Assembly (NCBI GenBank): GCA_036555585.1
Contig: DATBLE010000003.1
Span: 1 to 64,000, forward strand
Source: DATBLE01 sp036555585
GTDB lineage: Bacteria; Actinomycetota; Thermoleophilia; Gaiellales; Gaiellaceae
Length of the DNA stretch: 64,000 nucleotides
Reading direction: 5' to 3'
In this document: one piece after another, positions 8,201-15,520 of the stretch
How the letters are laid out: every line of letters begins with the position of its first letter
Numbering within the stretch: position 1 is the first letter of the stretch
The notes under the pieces: generated by a model
Database searches by the model: none
What the model was told of the DNA's origin: nothing
What the model saw: the letters and a program-made list of their open reading frames with translations, nothing else
Translations under genes and position numbers: made by a program

Positions 8201-8322
8201 TGGTACCGGATTTCATACCAGCATCGATCGTCCGAAGACTCTCGTTTCTGCGAGCTCGGCAGCGTCCGGTACTGCGTCCGCGACGCGTGGAGGTAGCGGC
8301 GGCGCCGGCCGGGTGGTCTCCG

Positions 8323-8403
8323 AACCCACGAGACGGGGACGGCCAGGAGCTCGGCCACCTCCGCCGCTGAGAGAGGCGGTTCGTCACCTGCCGGGGCCAC
8401 CAC
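8323..8403 (-). pseudogene. excisionase-like helix-turn-helix remnant
   Basis: The minus strand encodes a 27-residue piece containing LSAAEVAELLAVPVSWV, which matches the first recognition helices of MerR-like excisionase/DNA-binding domains (LTxxEVAxLLxVsxxxV). The frame then loses similarity and runs antisense into tRNA-Asn. I read it as the decayed start of an Xis-type gene. Its place between the tRNA and the downstream tRNA-end repeat fits a lost integrative element. The call rests on one short motif and could be wrong. Confidence 0.35.
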
Positions 8404-8441
8404 GGCTCTGCCCGCCGCTCGCTGACGCGATCATGCGAGGC

Positions 8442-8708
8442 ATGAGCACGTCGAAGATCTCGATCCGAGTGCGGGCAGGCGCCCACCGCGACGAGGTCGT
8501 TGGAGTCCTGGAGGGGGTGCTTCTCGTGCGGGTGGCGGCACCGGCCCACGAGGGGCGCGCAAATCGCGCGCTGTGTCGACTGCTGGCTGAGCGCTTGGCC
8601 GTCGCCCCGTCGCGCGTGGTGATCGTCCGCGGTCAACGCTCGCGCGAGAAGCTCGTCGAGGTCGACGGGATCGACCAAGCGACCGTGGATCGTGCCCTTG
8701 GACTCTGA
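8442..8708 (+). CDS. DUF167 (YggU) family protein
   Basis: An 88-residue protein of the DUF167/YggU family, whose function is unknown. The family pattern is clear: an opening ISIRVRAGAHRDEVVG strand-turn, the central VRVAAPAHEGRANRALCRLLAE helix region, and the terminal IVRGQRSREKLVEVDG motif. The length equals the family norm (about 75-100). ATG at 8442 is chosen; an ATG at 8433 would add three residues. The gene lies inside the islet bounded by tRNA-Asn and its 3'-end copy, which is odd for a protein that is usually part of the core genome. Either the element inserted beside it or it was carried in. Confidence 0.85.
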   Translation: MSTSKISIRVRAGAHRDEVVGVLEGVLLVRVAAPAHEGRANRALCRLLAERLAVAPSRVVIVRGQRSREKLVEVDGIDQATVDRALGL

Positions 8709-8831
8709 ACCACCTGCCGTCGGCTTGCTCCCCGACGGGAACTGGCCACCGACCTCCCACACGATCTCGGTGACCTAGACGTCACCGGCCTTTGGCGATC
8801 ATCGGAGACCGGCAGCGGTTGGGGTCCTGCC

Positions 8832-9011
8832 TCACGGGTGGGCGCAGCCGGCTGGATACCAGGTGGTCACCGGGGGTTCGCCGAGGCTGATCGAGGATGC
8901 GCCGCCGGTGCACGGCGGCGCCGGCTGACCTGTCTGAGTCGACGCTGCAGGCACGCTGCACAGCAGCAAGCCGATGACCGCGAGGACCGCTAGCTTCAGT
9001 GTGAGTTTCAC
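8832..9011 (-). CDS. small secreted cysteine-containing peptide
   Basis: A 59-residue protein with no family I recognise. The N terminus MKLTLKLAVLAVIGLLLCSVPAAS is a textbook Sec signal peptide: two lysines, a hydrophobic core, then an A-x-A-like cleavage site near residue 22. The predicted mature part is about 37 residues, proline- and glycine-rich, with two cysteines (in PPCTGG and in AGCAHP) that could form one disulfide. The GTG start at 9011 is set by a strong ribosome-binding site (GAGGAGGGAG) about 7 nt upstream on the minus strand, which is rare in this window, where most genes look leaderless. It lies inside the 8.1-9.4 kb islet. Candidate roles such as signal, toxin or bacteriocin-like peptide are open. 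Confidence 0.72.
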   Translation of the reverse strand: MKLTLKLAVLAVIGLLLCSVPAASTQTGQPAPPCTGGASSISLGEPPVTTWYPAGCAHP

Positions 9012-9189
9012 TCTGCGGCTCCCTCCTCATTCCCCCACTCGAGATCAACACCGAAACAAGCTGCTCCGGCCGCTGGGCGGCTGGAGGGCGGGTACCGGCA
9101 TACACCCGCCTCCCCGGGGGCGAACGCCGCTCACCAATCCGAACGCACGGATTCTTCCTGCTGGTACCCATGGTCGCGGCAACCGAGGT

Positions 9190-9232
9190 CGCAAACTGCG
9201 GTCATAAAGTACGCAAATAGCGGACTTTATGA
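9190..9232. promoter_or_regulatory. AT-rich operator-like dyad with flanking repeats
   Basis: A perfect 9-bp inverted repeat, TCATAAAGT (9202-9210) and ACTTTATGA (9224-9232), is interleaved with a 12-bp direct repeat, CGCAAACTGCGG (9190-9201) and CGCAAATAGCGG (9212-9223). The low GC content stands out from the surroundings. It looks like a repressor site or divergent promoter, but no regulator gene remains next to it. Confidence 0.5.
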
Positions 9233-9359
9233 GCGTCGAGACTCAAGGATGGCAGCGTGACGGCCGAGAGCAACCGGGAGCCGGGCAACTCGCCAGCCAT
9301 CCGGCCGCCAAGCTGCCCGGCTCTGTTTCATGCGGGTCTTCGCCACGAGAACCAAAGAC

Positions 9360-9386
9360 TTGTTGGTTCGAGTCCGGCCCGGGGAG
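9360..9386. repeat. attR-like copy of tRNA-Asn 3' end
   Basis: This 27-nt copy matches tRNA-Asn nt 8115-8141 at 25 positions in the same orientation. No D-arm or anticodon arm precedes it, so it is a fragment and not a second tRNA. With 8115-8141 it brackets a 1.2-kb islet. Confidence 0.65.
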
Positions 9387-9735
9387 CTTCTCGCACGCTC
9401 CCGGGCAGGACGATCGAAGCAGGAGCATCCGCCTCGGCTGTGAAAATGTTGCTGGGGGCGGGCCTGCGGCCTGGCGGGATCTTGCCTCTCCCACCCGCCA
9501 GACGCTCCATCAGCTCGCCCCCGATGCTTCCCTTGCTTTGTCGTCGCCGATCGGCCGGCTCACCTCACCCGCCCGGGGGAAGTGATCGCCGGTTTTCCGC
9601 GATTGCGCGGGCCCGCGGGACGCCGACCACCTTCGTCGAGTCTCGTCCGCCCCCACCGGCGCTCCGGCGGGCTCCGCGCAGGTTCCCTCTCCCGATCTCT
9701 CCCGGCAGGGCGCCCGGGCAGGCCCTGCTCTACTC

Positions 9736-9751
9736 CTATGTCAAGACATAG
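9736..9751. promoter_or_regulatory. 16-bp palindrome, possible operator
   Basis: CTATGTC-AA-GACATAG is a perfect palindrome with a 2-nt centre in an otherwise gene-free stretch, 60 nt upstream of the -10-like TAGGAT of the next gene. It could bind a homodimeric repressor. No cognate regulator is evident. Confidence 0.35.
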
Positions 9752-9823
9752 ATCGACTACGCCGGAAATGCAAGAGCAGGTGCGCAAGTGGCCCGGCCGC
9801 CGCGCCGCCGTTAGGATCGGCGC

Positions 9824-10036
9824 ATGATCCGCAGGCAGCGACTGCGGCCACTGACCGAGGCCGAGGCGTATGCGCGGTGCCACGGCACCCGCGAATCGGA
9901 GGTGCGGATCGTCAAGCTCGAGCCGCGGCGACCCCGCTACGACCTCGAGGTGTCCGGCGAGGATCTCCGCCGCTCGTTCGAGACCAAGCTCGCCGACCGG
10001 GAGCTCGAGGACGAGCCGGTCAGCGGAACGGCGTAG
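9824..10036 (+). CDS. small conserved-looking hypothetical protein
   Basis: A 70-residue, highly charged soluble protein. The first half reads LRPLTEAEAYARCHGTRESEVRIV, followed by a basic RRPRYDLEV strand and an LRRSFETKLADRELED helix. I cannot assign a function. The gene is supported by a TAGGAT hexamer (9812-9817) ending 6 nt before the ATG, the same leaderless geometry as its neighbours, and by convergent packing one base away from the next gene on the minus strand. There is no signal peptide or membrane segment. Confidence 0.65.
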   Translation: MIRRQRLRPLTEAEAYARCHGTRESEVRIVKLEPRRPRYDLEVSGEDLRRSFETKLADRELEDEPVSGTA

Positions 10037-10037
10037 C

Positions 10038-10199
10038 CTAGGACCGCTCGCAGCGGCAGACCCGCTCGCCGAGGAACTCGCGCTCGTACTTGAGGCCGCA
10101 GCGCGCGCAGAGCGGCGCCACCATCCGCGCCCGGACGAGCAGCGCCCGCAGCAGCGCGATCCAGAACAGGGCGTAGGCGGTGGCGAGCATCGGGACCAT
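10038..10199 (-). CDS. small membrane protein with zinc-ribbon-like tail
   Basis: A 53-residue protein. One hydrophobic helix (about residues 2-24, MLATAYALFWIALLRALLV) is followed by a cytoplasmic tail holding C-x-x-C (LCARCGL) and C-R-C near the end (ERVCRCERS), a spacing that could bind one zinc ion. An upstream ATG at 10274 would give a 78-residue version, but that extension overlaps the promoter of the divergent gene and looks non-coding. Function is unknown. It converges with the 70-residue gene (1-nt gap) and diverges from the next membrane protein. Confidence 0.55.
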   Translation of the reverse strand: MVPMLATAYALFWIALLRALLVRARMVAPLCARCGLKYEREFLGERVCRCERS

Positions 10200-10257
10200 G
10201 AATTCGGTATCGGCTCTCGCCGGTCGCGGGTTGAGGGTGGCGTCTACAATGCGTCGG

Positions 10258-10488
10258 GTGAGCTGGCTCTTCATCGCCCTGCTCGCGGCGGCGGTGGTCG
10301 TGCTCGCGGCCGCGGAGTGGCCGCGGCTCTCGGAGCGCGTCGGGACGCGGTCGCGCCAGAAGCGTGCCCGCGCGGCCCAGAAGGCCCAGCTCCGCCTGAT
10401 CCGCGAGGAGAGCGACGAGTTCGCGGCGAGCGTGCAGCGCGACCTCGAGCGCCTGCCGACGATCGAAGAGCAGGAGCCGCGCCGCTAG
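10258..10488 (+). CDS. small single-pass membrane protein
   Basis: A 76-residue protein with an N-terminal transmembrane helix (about residues 3-21, rich in Ala, Val and Leu) and a charged helical tail (RSRQKRARAAQKAQLRLI onward) that may form a coiled coil. Function is unknown. The start is GTG at 10258 because a TACAAT hexamer (10245-10250) ends 7 nt before it; an ATG at 10249 overlaps that hexamer and is less likely. Its end overlaps the converging subtilase gene by 4 nt. Confidence 0.6.
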   Translation: MSWLFIALLAAAVVVLAAAEWPRLSERVGTRSRQKRARAAQKAQLRLIREESDEFAASVQRDLERLPTIEEQEPRR

Positions 10489-12944
10489 CGGACGCGGAAG
10501 CTCGCGGCGAAGGTCCTCGTGTTCGGCAGGATCCGCGGCACGTTCTCCATGTTCTTCAGCTCCTGGTAATCGGAGACGCGAAGAACGAGCCTGTGCCTGC
10601 CGGGGGCGACGGCGGTCAGCCCGACGGTCGCCCGGCCCGCCGAGAAGCTCGCGTCGACCGCCTTGCCGTCGATCGTCGCCACGAGCGACCTCGGATCCAC
10701 GCCCGACCCCGCGTCGGTGACGCTGAGCCCCAGCCTGGAGCCCGCTTTCGCCACCGGCGTCAGCAGCCGTACCCGCGGGGCCGTGACGTCGTCGACCCAG
10801 AAGCGGAAGGTGAACGCGCCCGGCCGGCCGCCCCCCGGCGTGACCACCGCCGACGTGTCGAAGACGATGTCGTAGAAGCCAGGGCCGGGCCGGATCGCGC
10901 CTGCCACCGGGCGTGGTGCCCCGAACGAGTCGAGGTACGGGTTGATCACGAGCGGAAGGCCGGCGTTGCCGGTCAGGCGGTTCTCGTCACCCGCGACGAC
11001 GACCCGCGGTGACGGACGGAAGCGGTCACCCGAGGCGCTCGAGAGCACGACGGCGCCGAAGTTCGCGATCGGTCGTGTGACCCTGAAGCGGAAGACCTGC
11101 TCCGGCCCCGCAGCCCCCGGGACCGAGTGGGGATCGGCGGGGTAGCGGTACGAGCTGACGAGCGACTTCTTGCCGCGCAGCTGGCCCTTGTAGATGCCCG
11201 TCACCCGCAGGGTGCCGTGCGGCTCGCTCGCCAGCTTGGGGCTCTCGACCCGGAACCAGAACGGTATCCGCCGGATCGCGGTGCCCGCGGTCAGGACGAC
11301 GAAGCCGGTGACGTCGGCCTCGGGCGCCGCAGCCGTCGCCGACGCCGTGACGTCGAGCTGGCCCGGGACCGTGACCGACGGCGGGACGCCCACGGTTGCG
11401 CCTTTCGGGATTCCCTGGAGGACGACCGAAGCCGCCCAGGTGCCGGCGCCGCCGCCGGCGTCGGTGAGCGCGACCGCGCGCGAGGCGCTCGAGCCCGTCT
11501 GGAGGAGGCCGAACGAGAGATCGGTGGGGCTGGCGAAGATCAACGGCGTGTTCGCGGCAGGGATCTGGACGAGCCCGCCGCCCTCGCGGGTGGTCGGGAG
11601 CTCGTTCCCGGCCGAGGGAACCGGCTTGCCGGTGAGCACGAGTGCCGACTTGACCTGGGCGACCGTCCAGTCCGGGTGCCGCTGGAGCAGGAGGGCGACA
11701 GCGCCGGCGACGTGGGGCGTCGCCATGCTGGTTCCGCTGAACGACGCCCAGGTTCCCTCGCGCGGCGGGACCGAGGAGGTGATGTCGACGCCGGGCGCGG
11801 CGACGTCCGGCTTCATCCCCAGCGAGACCGGCGTCGGTCCGCCGCTCGAGAAGGAGGCGATCGCGAGCTGCTTCGTCACCGCCGCGGCCGTGATCGCCTT
11901 CGCGGCGCTGCCGGGCGAGGAGACGCTGCCGAGGCCGAAGTCCTCGAAGTCGTTGCCGGCGGCGATCACCGGGACGACGCCGGCGTCTGCGGCGGCGTCG
12001 ATCGCCGCGACGACGAGGTCGCGAGCCGGGTCGATCTCGGCTTCGCCGAGCGACAGGTTGATCACGTTCATGCCGTCCTTGACCGCGGCCTCGACGCCCG
12101 CCGCGATCTCGGGGGCGTTCCCGTTCAGCCCGAAGTTCTCGGTCGGGTAGGTGAGCACCTTGTAGTTGCCGAGGTAGGCCCGTGGCGCGACGCCGCTGAG
12201 CGGGCCGCGGCCGGCGATCGCATTCGGGGAGAAGTTCCCGGCCGCTATCCCCGCGACGTGCGTGGCGTGCTCGGATTGCTGCGGATCGAAGGGCAGCTTC
12301 GCGTACTTCCACGTCGTCTCGGGAGCCGGGAAGACGCGGGCGGCGATCACCTTCGCAGTCGTGTACGAGGCGTTTCCCTTCGGAAAGCCGGGCGGCATCG
12401 TGTAGCCCGCGGGGTTGAAGAAGGGGTGAGCCTGGTCGATGCCGTCGTCGATGATCCCGATCTTGATCCCGTTCCCGGCGGTGCTGAACGAGGGCGCGTT
12501 CCACATCTGGTCCGCCCCGATCAGCTGCGGGCTGCGGTCGAGCAATGGCCGGTAGACGACGTTCGGCCACACCTGGGCGACCCCCGGCGTCTCGGCCAGG
12601 CGGCCGAGCTCGGAGCGGGGGAGGAGGACGGCGAGCCCGTCCAGGACGACCTGGTAGCGCCAGGTGACGCGGGCGCGCGGGATCGTCGTGGCGATGCGGC
12701 CGGCGAGCGTGCGCTGGGCAGTCGCCAGCGACGCGAGGTAGCCGGCGCTCGTCGGCGACCGGAGATCGAGGCGCTGCGCCCTCACCCGGCCGCTGAGGAC
12801 ACGGCTGTGCGCGATCGCGCCGGCGAGCGGCGGCGCGTCGAGGGTGGCGACGACCTCGACGAGGCCGTCTCCGCGGGAGGGCGACGCGACGGGGGCGAGA
12901 ACGAGAGCGGCGAGGGCCGCAGCGGCGATCAGGACCCCGCGCAT
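10485..12944 (-). CDS. secreted S8 family (subtilisin-like) serine protease
   Basis: An 819-residue secreted subtilase. A Sec signal peptide (residues 1-22) is followed by a propeptide-like region (to about 150) and the catalytic domain (about 155-465). The triad is Asp166 (IGIIDDGID), His226 (HATHVAGI) and Ser406 (GTSMATPH), with Asn331 for the oxyanion hole. A TWRY-type domain then leads into several beta-sandwich modules (about 470-819), including a C-terminal Ig-like or Big-type stretch. No LPXTG or membrane anchor is present, so it is probably released or loosely bound. Its start lies 10 nt after a TAGCCT hexamer made partly from the bcp stop codon. Role: extracellular protein degradation, inferred. 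Confidence 0.93.
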   Translation of the reverse strand: MRGVLIAAAALAALVLAPVASPSRGDGLVEVVATLDAPPLAGAIAHSRVLSGRVRAQRLDLRSPTSAGYLASLATAQRTLAGRIATTIPRARVTWRYQVVLDGLAVLLPRSELGRLAETPGVAQVWPNVVYRPLLDRSPQLIGADQMWNAPSFSTAGNGIKIGIIDDGIDQAHPFFNPAGYTMPPGFPKGNASYTTAKVIAARVFPAPETTWKYAKLPFDPQQSEHATHVAGIAAGNFSPNAIAGRGPLSGVAPRAYLGNYKVLTYPTENFGLNGNAPEIAAGVEAAVKDGMNVINLSLGEAEIDPARDLVVAAIDAAADAGVVPVIAAGNDFEDFGLGSVSSPGSAAKAITAAAVTKQLAIASFSSGGPTPVSLGMKPDVAAPGVDITSSVPPREGTWASFSGTSMATPHVAGAVALLLQRHPDWTVAQVKSALVLTGKPVPSAGNELPTTREGGGLVQIPAANTPLIFASPTDLSFGLLQTGSSASRAVALTDAGGGAGTWAASVVLQGIPKGATVGVPPSVTVPGQLDVTASATAAAPEADVTGFVVLTAGTAIRRIPFWFRVESPKLASEPHGTLRVTGIYKGQLRGKKSLVSSYRYPADPHSVPGAAGPEQVFRFRVTRPIANFGAVVLSSASGDRFRPSPRVVVAGDENRLTGNAGLPLVINPYLDSFGAPRPVAGAIRPGPGFYDIVFDTSAVVTPGGGRPGAFTFRFWVDDVTAPRVRLLTPVAKAGSRLGLSVTDAGSGVDPRSLVATIDGKAVDASFSAGRATVGLTAVAPGRHRLVLRVSDYQELKNMENVPRILPNTRTFAASFRVR

Positions 12945-12957
12945 CGAGCCGGAAAGG

Positions 12958-13419
12958 CTAGCTGCTGCCGAGCGCGTCGAGCACCTGCTCGGCGTGGGCG
13001 TTCGGCTTGACGCGACGGAGGACCTTCGTGACCGTGCCGTCTGCGCCGACGACCACGGTGGAGCGCTCGACGCCCATGTACTTCTTCCCGGCGAAGCTCT
13101 TCTGCACCCAGAAGCCGTATCGCTCCGTCAGCTCGTGACCGGGGTCGGCGAGCAGCGTGAACGGAAGGCCGTACTTCGACCTGAACTTCGCGTGCGACTG
13201 CTCGCCGTCCGGGCTGATGCCGAACACCTCGGCGCCCGTCTCCCGGAACGCGTGCCAGGCGTCGCGGATCCCGCATGCCTGCTTCGTACAGCCGGGGGTG
13301 TCGTCCTTGGGATAGAAGTAGAGGACGACGGGCTTGCCTCGCAGCTCCGAGAGCCTGACCGTCGAGCCGTCGTCGGCCGTCAGCTCGAAGTCGGGCGCTT
13401 CGCTTCCTTCCTCGATCAC
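12958..13419 (-). CDS. bcp: thioredoxin-dependent peroxiredoxin (Bcp/PrxQ)
   Basis: A 153-residue peroxiredoxin of the Bcp/PrxQ group that reduces hydrogen peroxide and organic peroxides using thioredoxin. The catalytic motif YPKDDTPGCTKQACGIRD contains the peroxidatic Cys and, five residues on, the resolving Cys typical of PrxQ. The opening GSEAPDFELTADDG and the later FTLLADPGHELTERYGFW and YMGVERSTVVV segments are family standard. The ATG has a GAGGAGCGATC purine-rich stretch upstream. Its stop codon TAG doubles as the first half of the -10-like hexamer of the subtilase gene that follows. Confidence 0.94.
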   Translation of the reverse strand: MIEEGSEAPDFELTADDGSTVRLSELRGKPVVLYFYPKDDTPGCTKQACGIRDAWHAFRETGAEVFGISPDGEQSHAKFRSKYGLPFTLLADPGHELTERYGFWVQKSFAGKKYMGVERSTVVVGADGTVTKVLRRVKPNAHAEQVLDALGSS

Positions 13420-13523
13420 GATCGCTCCTCGGTCCGGGGACGTCGACCGGTGCAGGCTACCCGCACCGATGAGATCGGATCCGCCGCCCGGTCGTAGGGG
13501 TAGACATCGTCGAAGGAGGCAGG

Positions 13524-14168
13524 ATGGGCAAGGTACGCGTCGCGATCAGCGTTTCGGTGGACGGCTTCGTGGCCGGTCCGGATCCAACCGTCGAGCACCC
13601 GCTGGGAGTGGGCGGCGAGCGCCTGCACGAGTGGGCGTTCGAGCTCGCCGCCTGGCGGCGGCCGCACGGCCTCGAGGGCGGCGAGGAGAACGCGAGCACG
13701 GCCGTGATCGAAGAGACGCTCGCGAACCTCGGCGCGGTCGTCATGGGGCGCAACATGTTCGGAGGCGGTCCCGGGCCGTGGGGCGAGGATCCCTGGAACG
13801 GCTGGTGGGGCGACGACCCGCCCTTCCACGTTCCGGTCTTCGTCCTCACGCACCACCCACGCGAGCCGCTGGAGCTGAAGGGCGGGACGACGTTCTTCTT
13901 CGCCACCGACGGGATCGAGGCCGCGTTCTCACGCGCCTTCGAGGCGGCGGGCGGGAAGGACGTCTCGGTGGCAGGAGGCGCCTCCGTCGTGCAGCAGTCG
14001 CTGGCCGCCGGGCTTGTGGACGAGCTGACGTTGTCCGTCGCGCCGGTGCTGCTCGGCGGGGGCACCCGGCTCCTCGACGACCTCGCCGGCGCCGGCATCG
14101 AGGTCGAGCAGCTGGGAGTCGTCGACGCCCCGGGCGTGGCCCACCTGCGCTATCGCGTCGCTCGCTGA
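13524..14168 (+). CDS. dihydrofolate reductase family protein (RibD C-terminal fold)
   Basis: A 214-residue protein of the RibD C-terminal/DHFR-like family. It opens with GKVRVAISVSVDGFVAGPD, has the NADPH-contact VVMGRNMFG segment, the VSVAGGASVVQQSLAAGLVDEL motif, and ends with the LGGGTRLLDDL block. Many such actinobacterial proteins are uncharacterised NADPH-dependent reductases; riboflavin biosynthesis is unlikely as there is no deaminase domain and no rib genes nearby. The ATG at 13524 has a clear GAAGGAGG ribosome-binding site 4-5 nt upstream. It stands alone between bcp (divergent) and tRNA-Leu. Confidence 0.87.
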   Translation: MGKVRVAISVSVDGFVAGPDPTVEHPLGVGGERLHEWAFELAAWRRPHGLEGGEENASTAVIEETLANLGAVVMGRNMFGGGPGPWGEDPWNGWWGDDPPFHVPVFVLTHHPREPLELKGGTTFFFATDGIEAAFSRAFEAAGGKDVSVAGGASVVQQSLAAGLVDELTLSVAPVLLGGGTRLLDDLAGAGIEVEQLGVVDAPGVAHLRYRVAR

Positions 14169-14202
14169 GCGCGCCCGGGTCGCGGCTAGACTGTCCGACC
14201 GC

Positions 14203-14286
14203 GCGGATGTGGCGGAATTGGTAGACGCGCACGGTTCAGGTCCGTGTGGGCTTCGGCTCGTGGAGGTTCAAGTCCTCTCATCCGCA
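14203..14286 (+). tRNA. tRNA-Leu (CAG)
   Basis: An 84-nt type II tRNA. Acceptor GCGGATG (14203-14209) pairs with CATCCGC (14279-14285), discriminator A. The anticodon arm CACGG-TTCAGGT-CCGTG carries CAG, and a long variable arm (GGGCTTCGGCTC) precedes the T-arm. A TAGACT hexamer (14187-14192) ends 10 nt upstream and is its likely -10 element. Confidence 0.97.
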
Positions 14287-14304
14287 TGAGCTAGCCTGAT
14301 CGGC

Positions 14305-14667
14305 ATGGGGCGGGTCAACCCGACCGTTCGCGGGTTCGCGATCCTGGTGGCCGTCTCGATCGTGATCGTGGCGCTTCGCCTGCAGGCCACGCTGAACGCG
14401 CTGTACGTGATCGCCAAGATCGCCTTCCTGCTGGCGATCGCGTTTTTCCTGTTCCTGCTCTGGCGGGAGCACCGGAGCGAGATCGACCTCTGGCCCGCCC
14501 GGGCGCGGGCCGCCTTCTACGGCGCTGCGGCGCTGATCGTCCTCGACATCGCGGCGATCTCCTTCATCGACGAGACCGGCCTCGATGCGGTCGCGTTCGT
14601 CCTCGTGCTCGCCGCAGGCATCTTCGCGCTCTGGCGAACCTGGCGCGATCAGCACACCTTGAGCTAG
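14305..14667 (+). CDS. small integral membrane protein
   Basis: A 120-residue protein with about four hydrophobic segments (residues 10-25, 36-53, 68-85 and 93-108) separated by short charged loops. I recognise no family. The start ATG lies 7 nt after TAGCCT (14292-14297), right behind tRNA-Leu, matching the leaderless pattern seen elsewhere. The stop is followed by the tandem hairpin repeats at 14661-14747. Confidence 0.7.
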   Translation: MGRVNPTVRGFAILVAVSIVIVALRLQATLNALYVIAKIAFLLAIAFFLFLLWREHRSEIDLWPARARAAFYGAAALIVLDIAAISFIDETGLDAVAFVLVLAAGIFALWRTWRDQHTLS

Positions 14668-14747
14668 GTCGCTTCGCAGGCCGGGCCGAGCCCGGCCGCT
14701 CCGCTGAGCTGGATCGCTTCGCAGGCCGGGCAGAGCCCGGCCGCTCG
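14661..14747 (+). repeat. two tandem 42-nt hairpin repeats
   Basis: Copies at 14661-14702 and 14706-14747 differ at only a few positions. Each begins GAGCT, contains GCTTCGCAGGCCGGGC, and forms a GCCGGG...CCCGGC hairpin. They fill the gap between two converging genes, so they may act as a bidirectional terminator or be a REP-like family. Confidence 0.7.
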
Positions 14748-14814
14748 CTCGCGCTCCGCGCGGGGAACTGCCACGGCCAGGAGAGATCTGGCTGGAGGGC
14801 CGCCCGGTCGGACC

Positions 14815-15510
14815 TTAGGCCTCGATACGCGCAGCGGCGCCGTCCAGGGCGTCGAGCGCGGCGCGGATGTCGGTCAGCTGCCCGACGAAGATCGGCGTGT
14901 CGCGCTCGGTGTAGCGGCTCGCCTCGCTGTCGCGCAGGCGGAGCATCAGGTGCATGAAGTCGGCGGGCTCGTCGCACTCGAACGCCGTCATGAACTCCTG
15001 GTCGTCGATCCCGAACGAGTACGTCGTGTGGTTGTGGATCCCGGGGAACTCCTCGCGGCCGATGCGGATGTGCTCGTCCATCGCGCGCTGCCGCTCGTCC
15101 TCCGGCAGCGCGTACCAGGGTCGCACCTTCACGAACGGGTAGACGACCAGGTACGGCTGGTCGTGCGGCGTGATCCTGCGCGGCTTGCGGGCGCTCGTGT
15201 ACTGGGAGGCCTTCGTCGTCGCCAGGTACGAGTACGGCGTCTCCAGCCAGCCGGCGAGCGGGGTCGCGTTCAGCTCGGCGCCGAGCTCGCCGAGGTCGGC
15301 GTAGCGCTCGGTGATCTTCCAGAGGAAGAAGTCGCAGTCGGGGCGGACGCCGGTGCAGGAGTACGCGCGCAGACCGGCCATGCGCTCCGACCACGACTCG
15401 ACCACGTCCGCGAAGGCGTCCTTACCGGCCGCCCGCTCCTCGACCGGGAGCCGCCGCCACGCAGGCTCGACCCGGAAGAGCGTGTAGGCGACGTACTGGC
15501 CCGTGTCCAC
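14815..15510 (-). CDS. chdC: coproheme decarboxylase (HemQ/chlorite dismutase family)
   Basis: A 231-residue chlorite-dismutase-fold protein. The actinobacterial coproheme decarboxylase signatures are present: YPFVKVRPWYALPEDERQ, then the heme-ligand region HIRIGREEFPGIHNHTTYSFGIDDQEFMTAFE. In this pathway ChdC turns iron coproporphyrin III into heme b using peroxide; the active-site Tyr should be in the YPFVK segment. A true chlorite dismutase is less likely given the Tyr and lack of the distal Arg context, though that is judged by eye. GTG at 15510 lies 7 nt after a TAACGT hexamer, whose first three bases are the stop codon of the preceding gene. No other heme gene is in the window. Confidence 0.85.
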   Translation of the reverse strand: MDTGQYVAYTLFRVEPAWRRLPVEERAAGKDAFADVVESWSERMAGLRAYSCTGVRPDCDFFLWKITERYADLGELGAELNATPLAGWLETPYSYLATTKASQYTSARKPRRITPHDQPYLVVYPFVKVRPWYALPEDERQRAMDEHIRIGREEFPGIHNHTTYSFGIDDQEFMTAFECDEPADFMHLMLRLRDSEASRYTERDTPIFVGQLTDIRAALDALDGAAARIEA

Positions 15511-15520
15511 GCGGCGAACG

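Larger units (their letters stand above)
8142..8441. other. islet left flank, no intact gene
   Basis: Between tRNA-Asn and the YggU gene I see only the hairpin at 8171-8197 and the excisionase-like scrap at 8323-8403. Other open frames here read through the tRNA on the opposite strand and are artefacts. Confidence 0.6.
9012..9823. other. 812-nt stretch without an intact gene
   Basis: I find no supported protein gene here. It contains the AT-rich operator-like dyad at 9190-9232, the attachment-like tRNA-Asn fragment at 9360-9386 that closes the islet, and a palindrome at 9736-9751. The longer frames in the region read across the tRNA fragment or lack start signals. Confidence 0.6.

Noticed and set aside
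8080..8403. A 107-residue minus-strand frame ending in GLEPTTLRLTAGCSAN
   Set aside because: The C-terminal part is tRNA-Asn read on the wrong strand, a well-known annotation artefact; only the first 27 residues (excisionase-like) deserve mention.
9243..9494. Minus-strand frame with LPGPDSNQQVFGS
   Set aside because: It reads through the tRNA-Asn 3'-end copy at 9360-9386 and is the same kind of artefact.
10038..10274. 78-residue version of the zinc-ribbon-like membrane protein starting at 10274
   Set aside because: The extra N-terminal part overlaps the TACAAT hexamer and start of the divergent gene and lacks a hydrophobic or conserved pattern.
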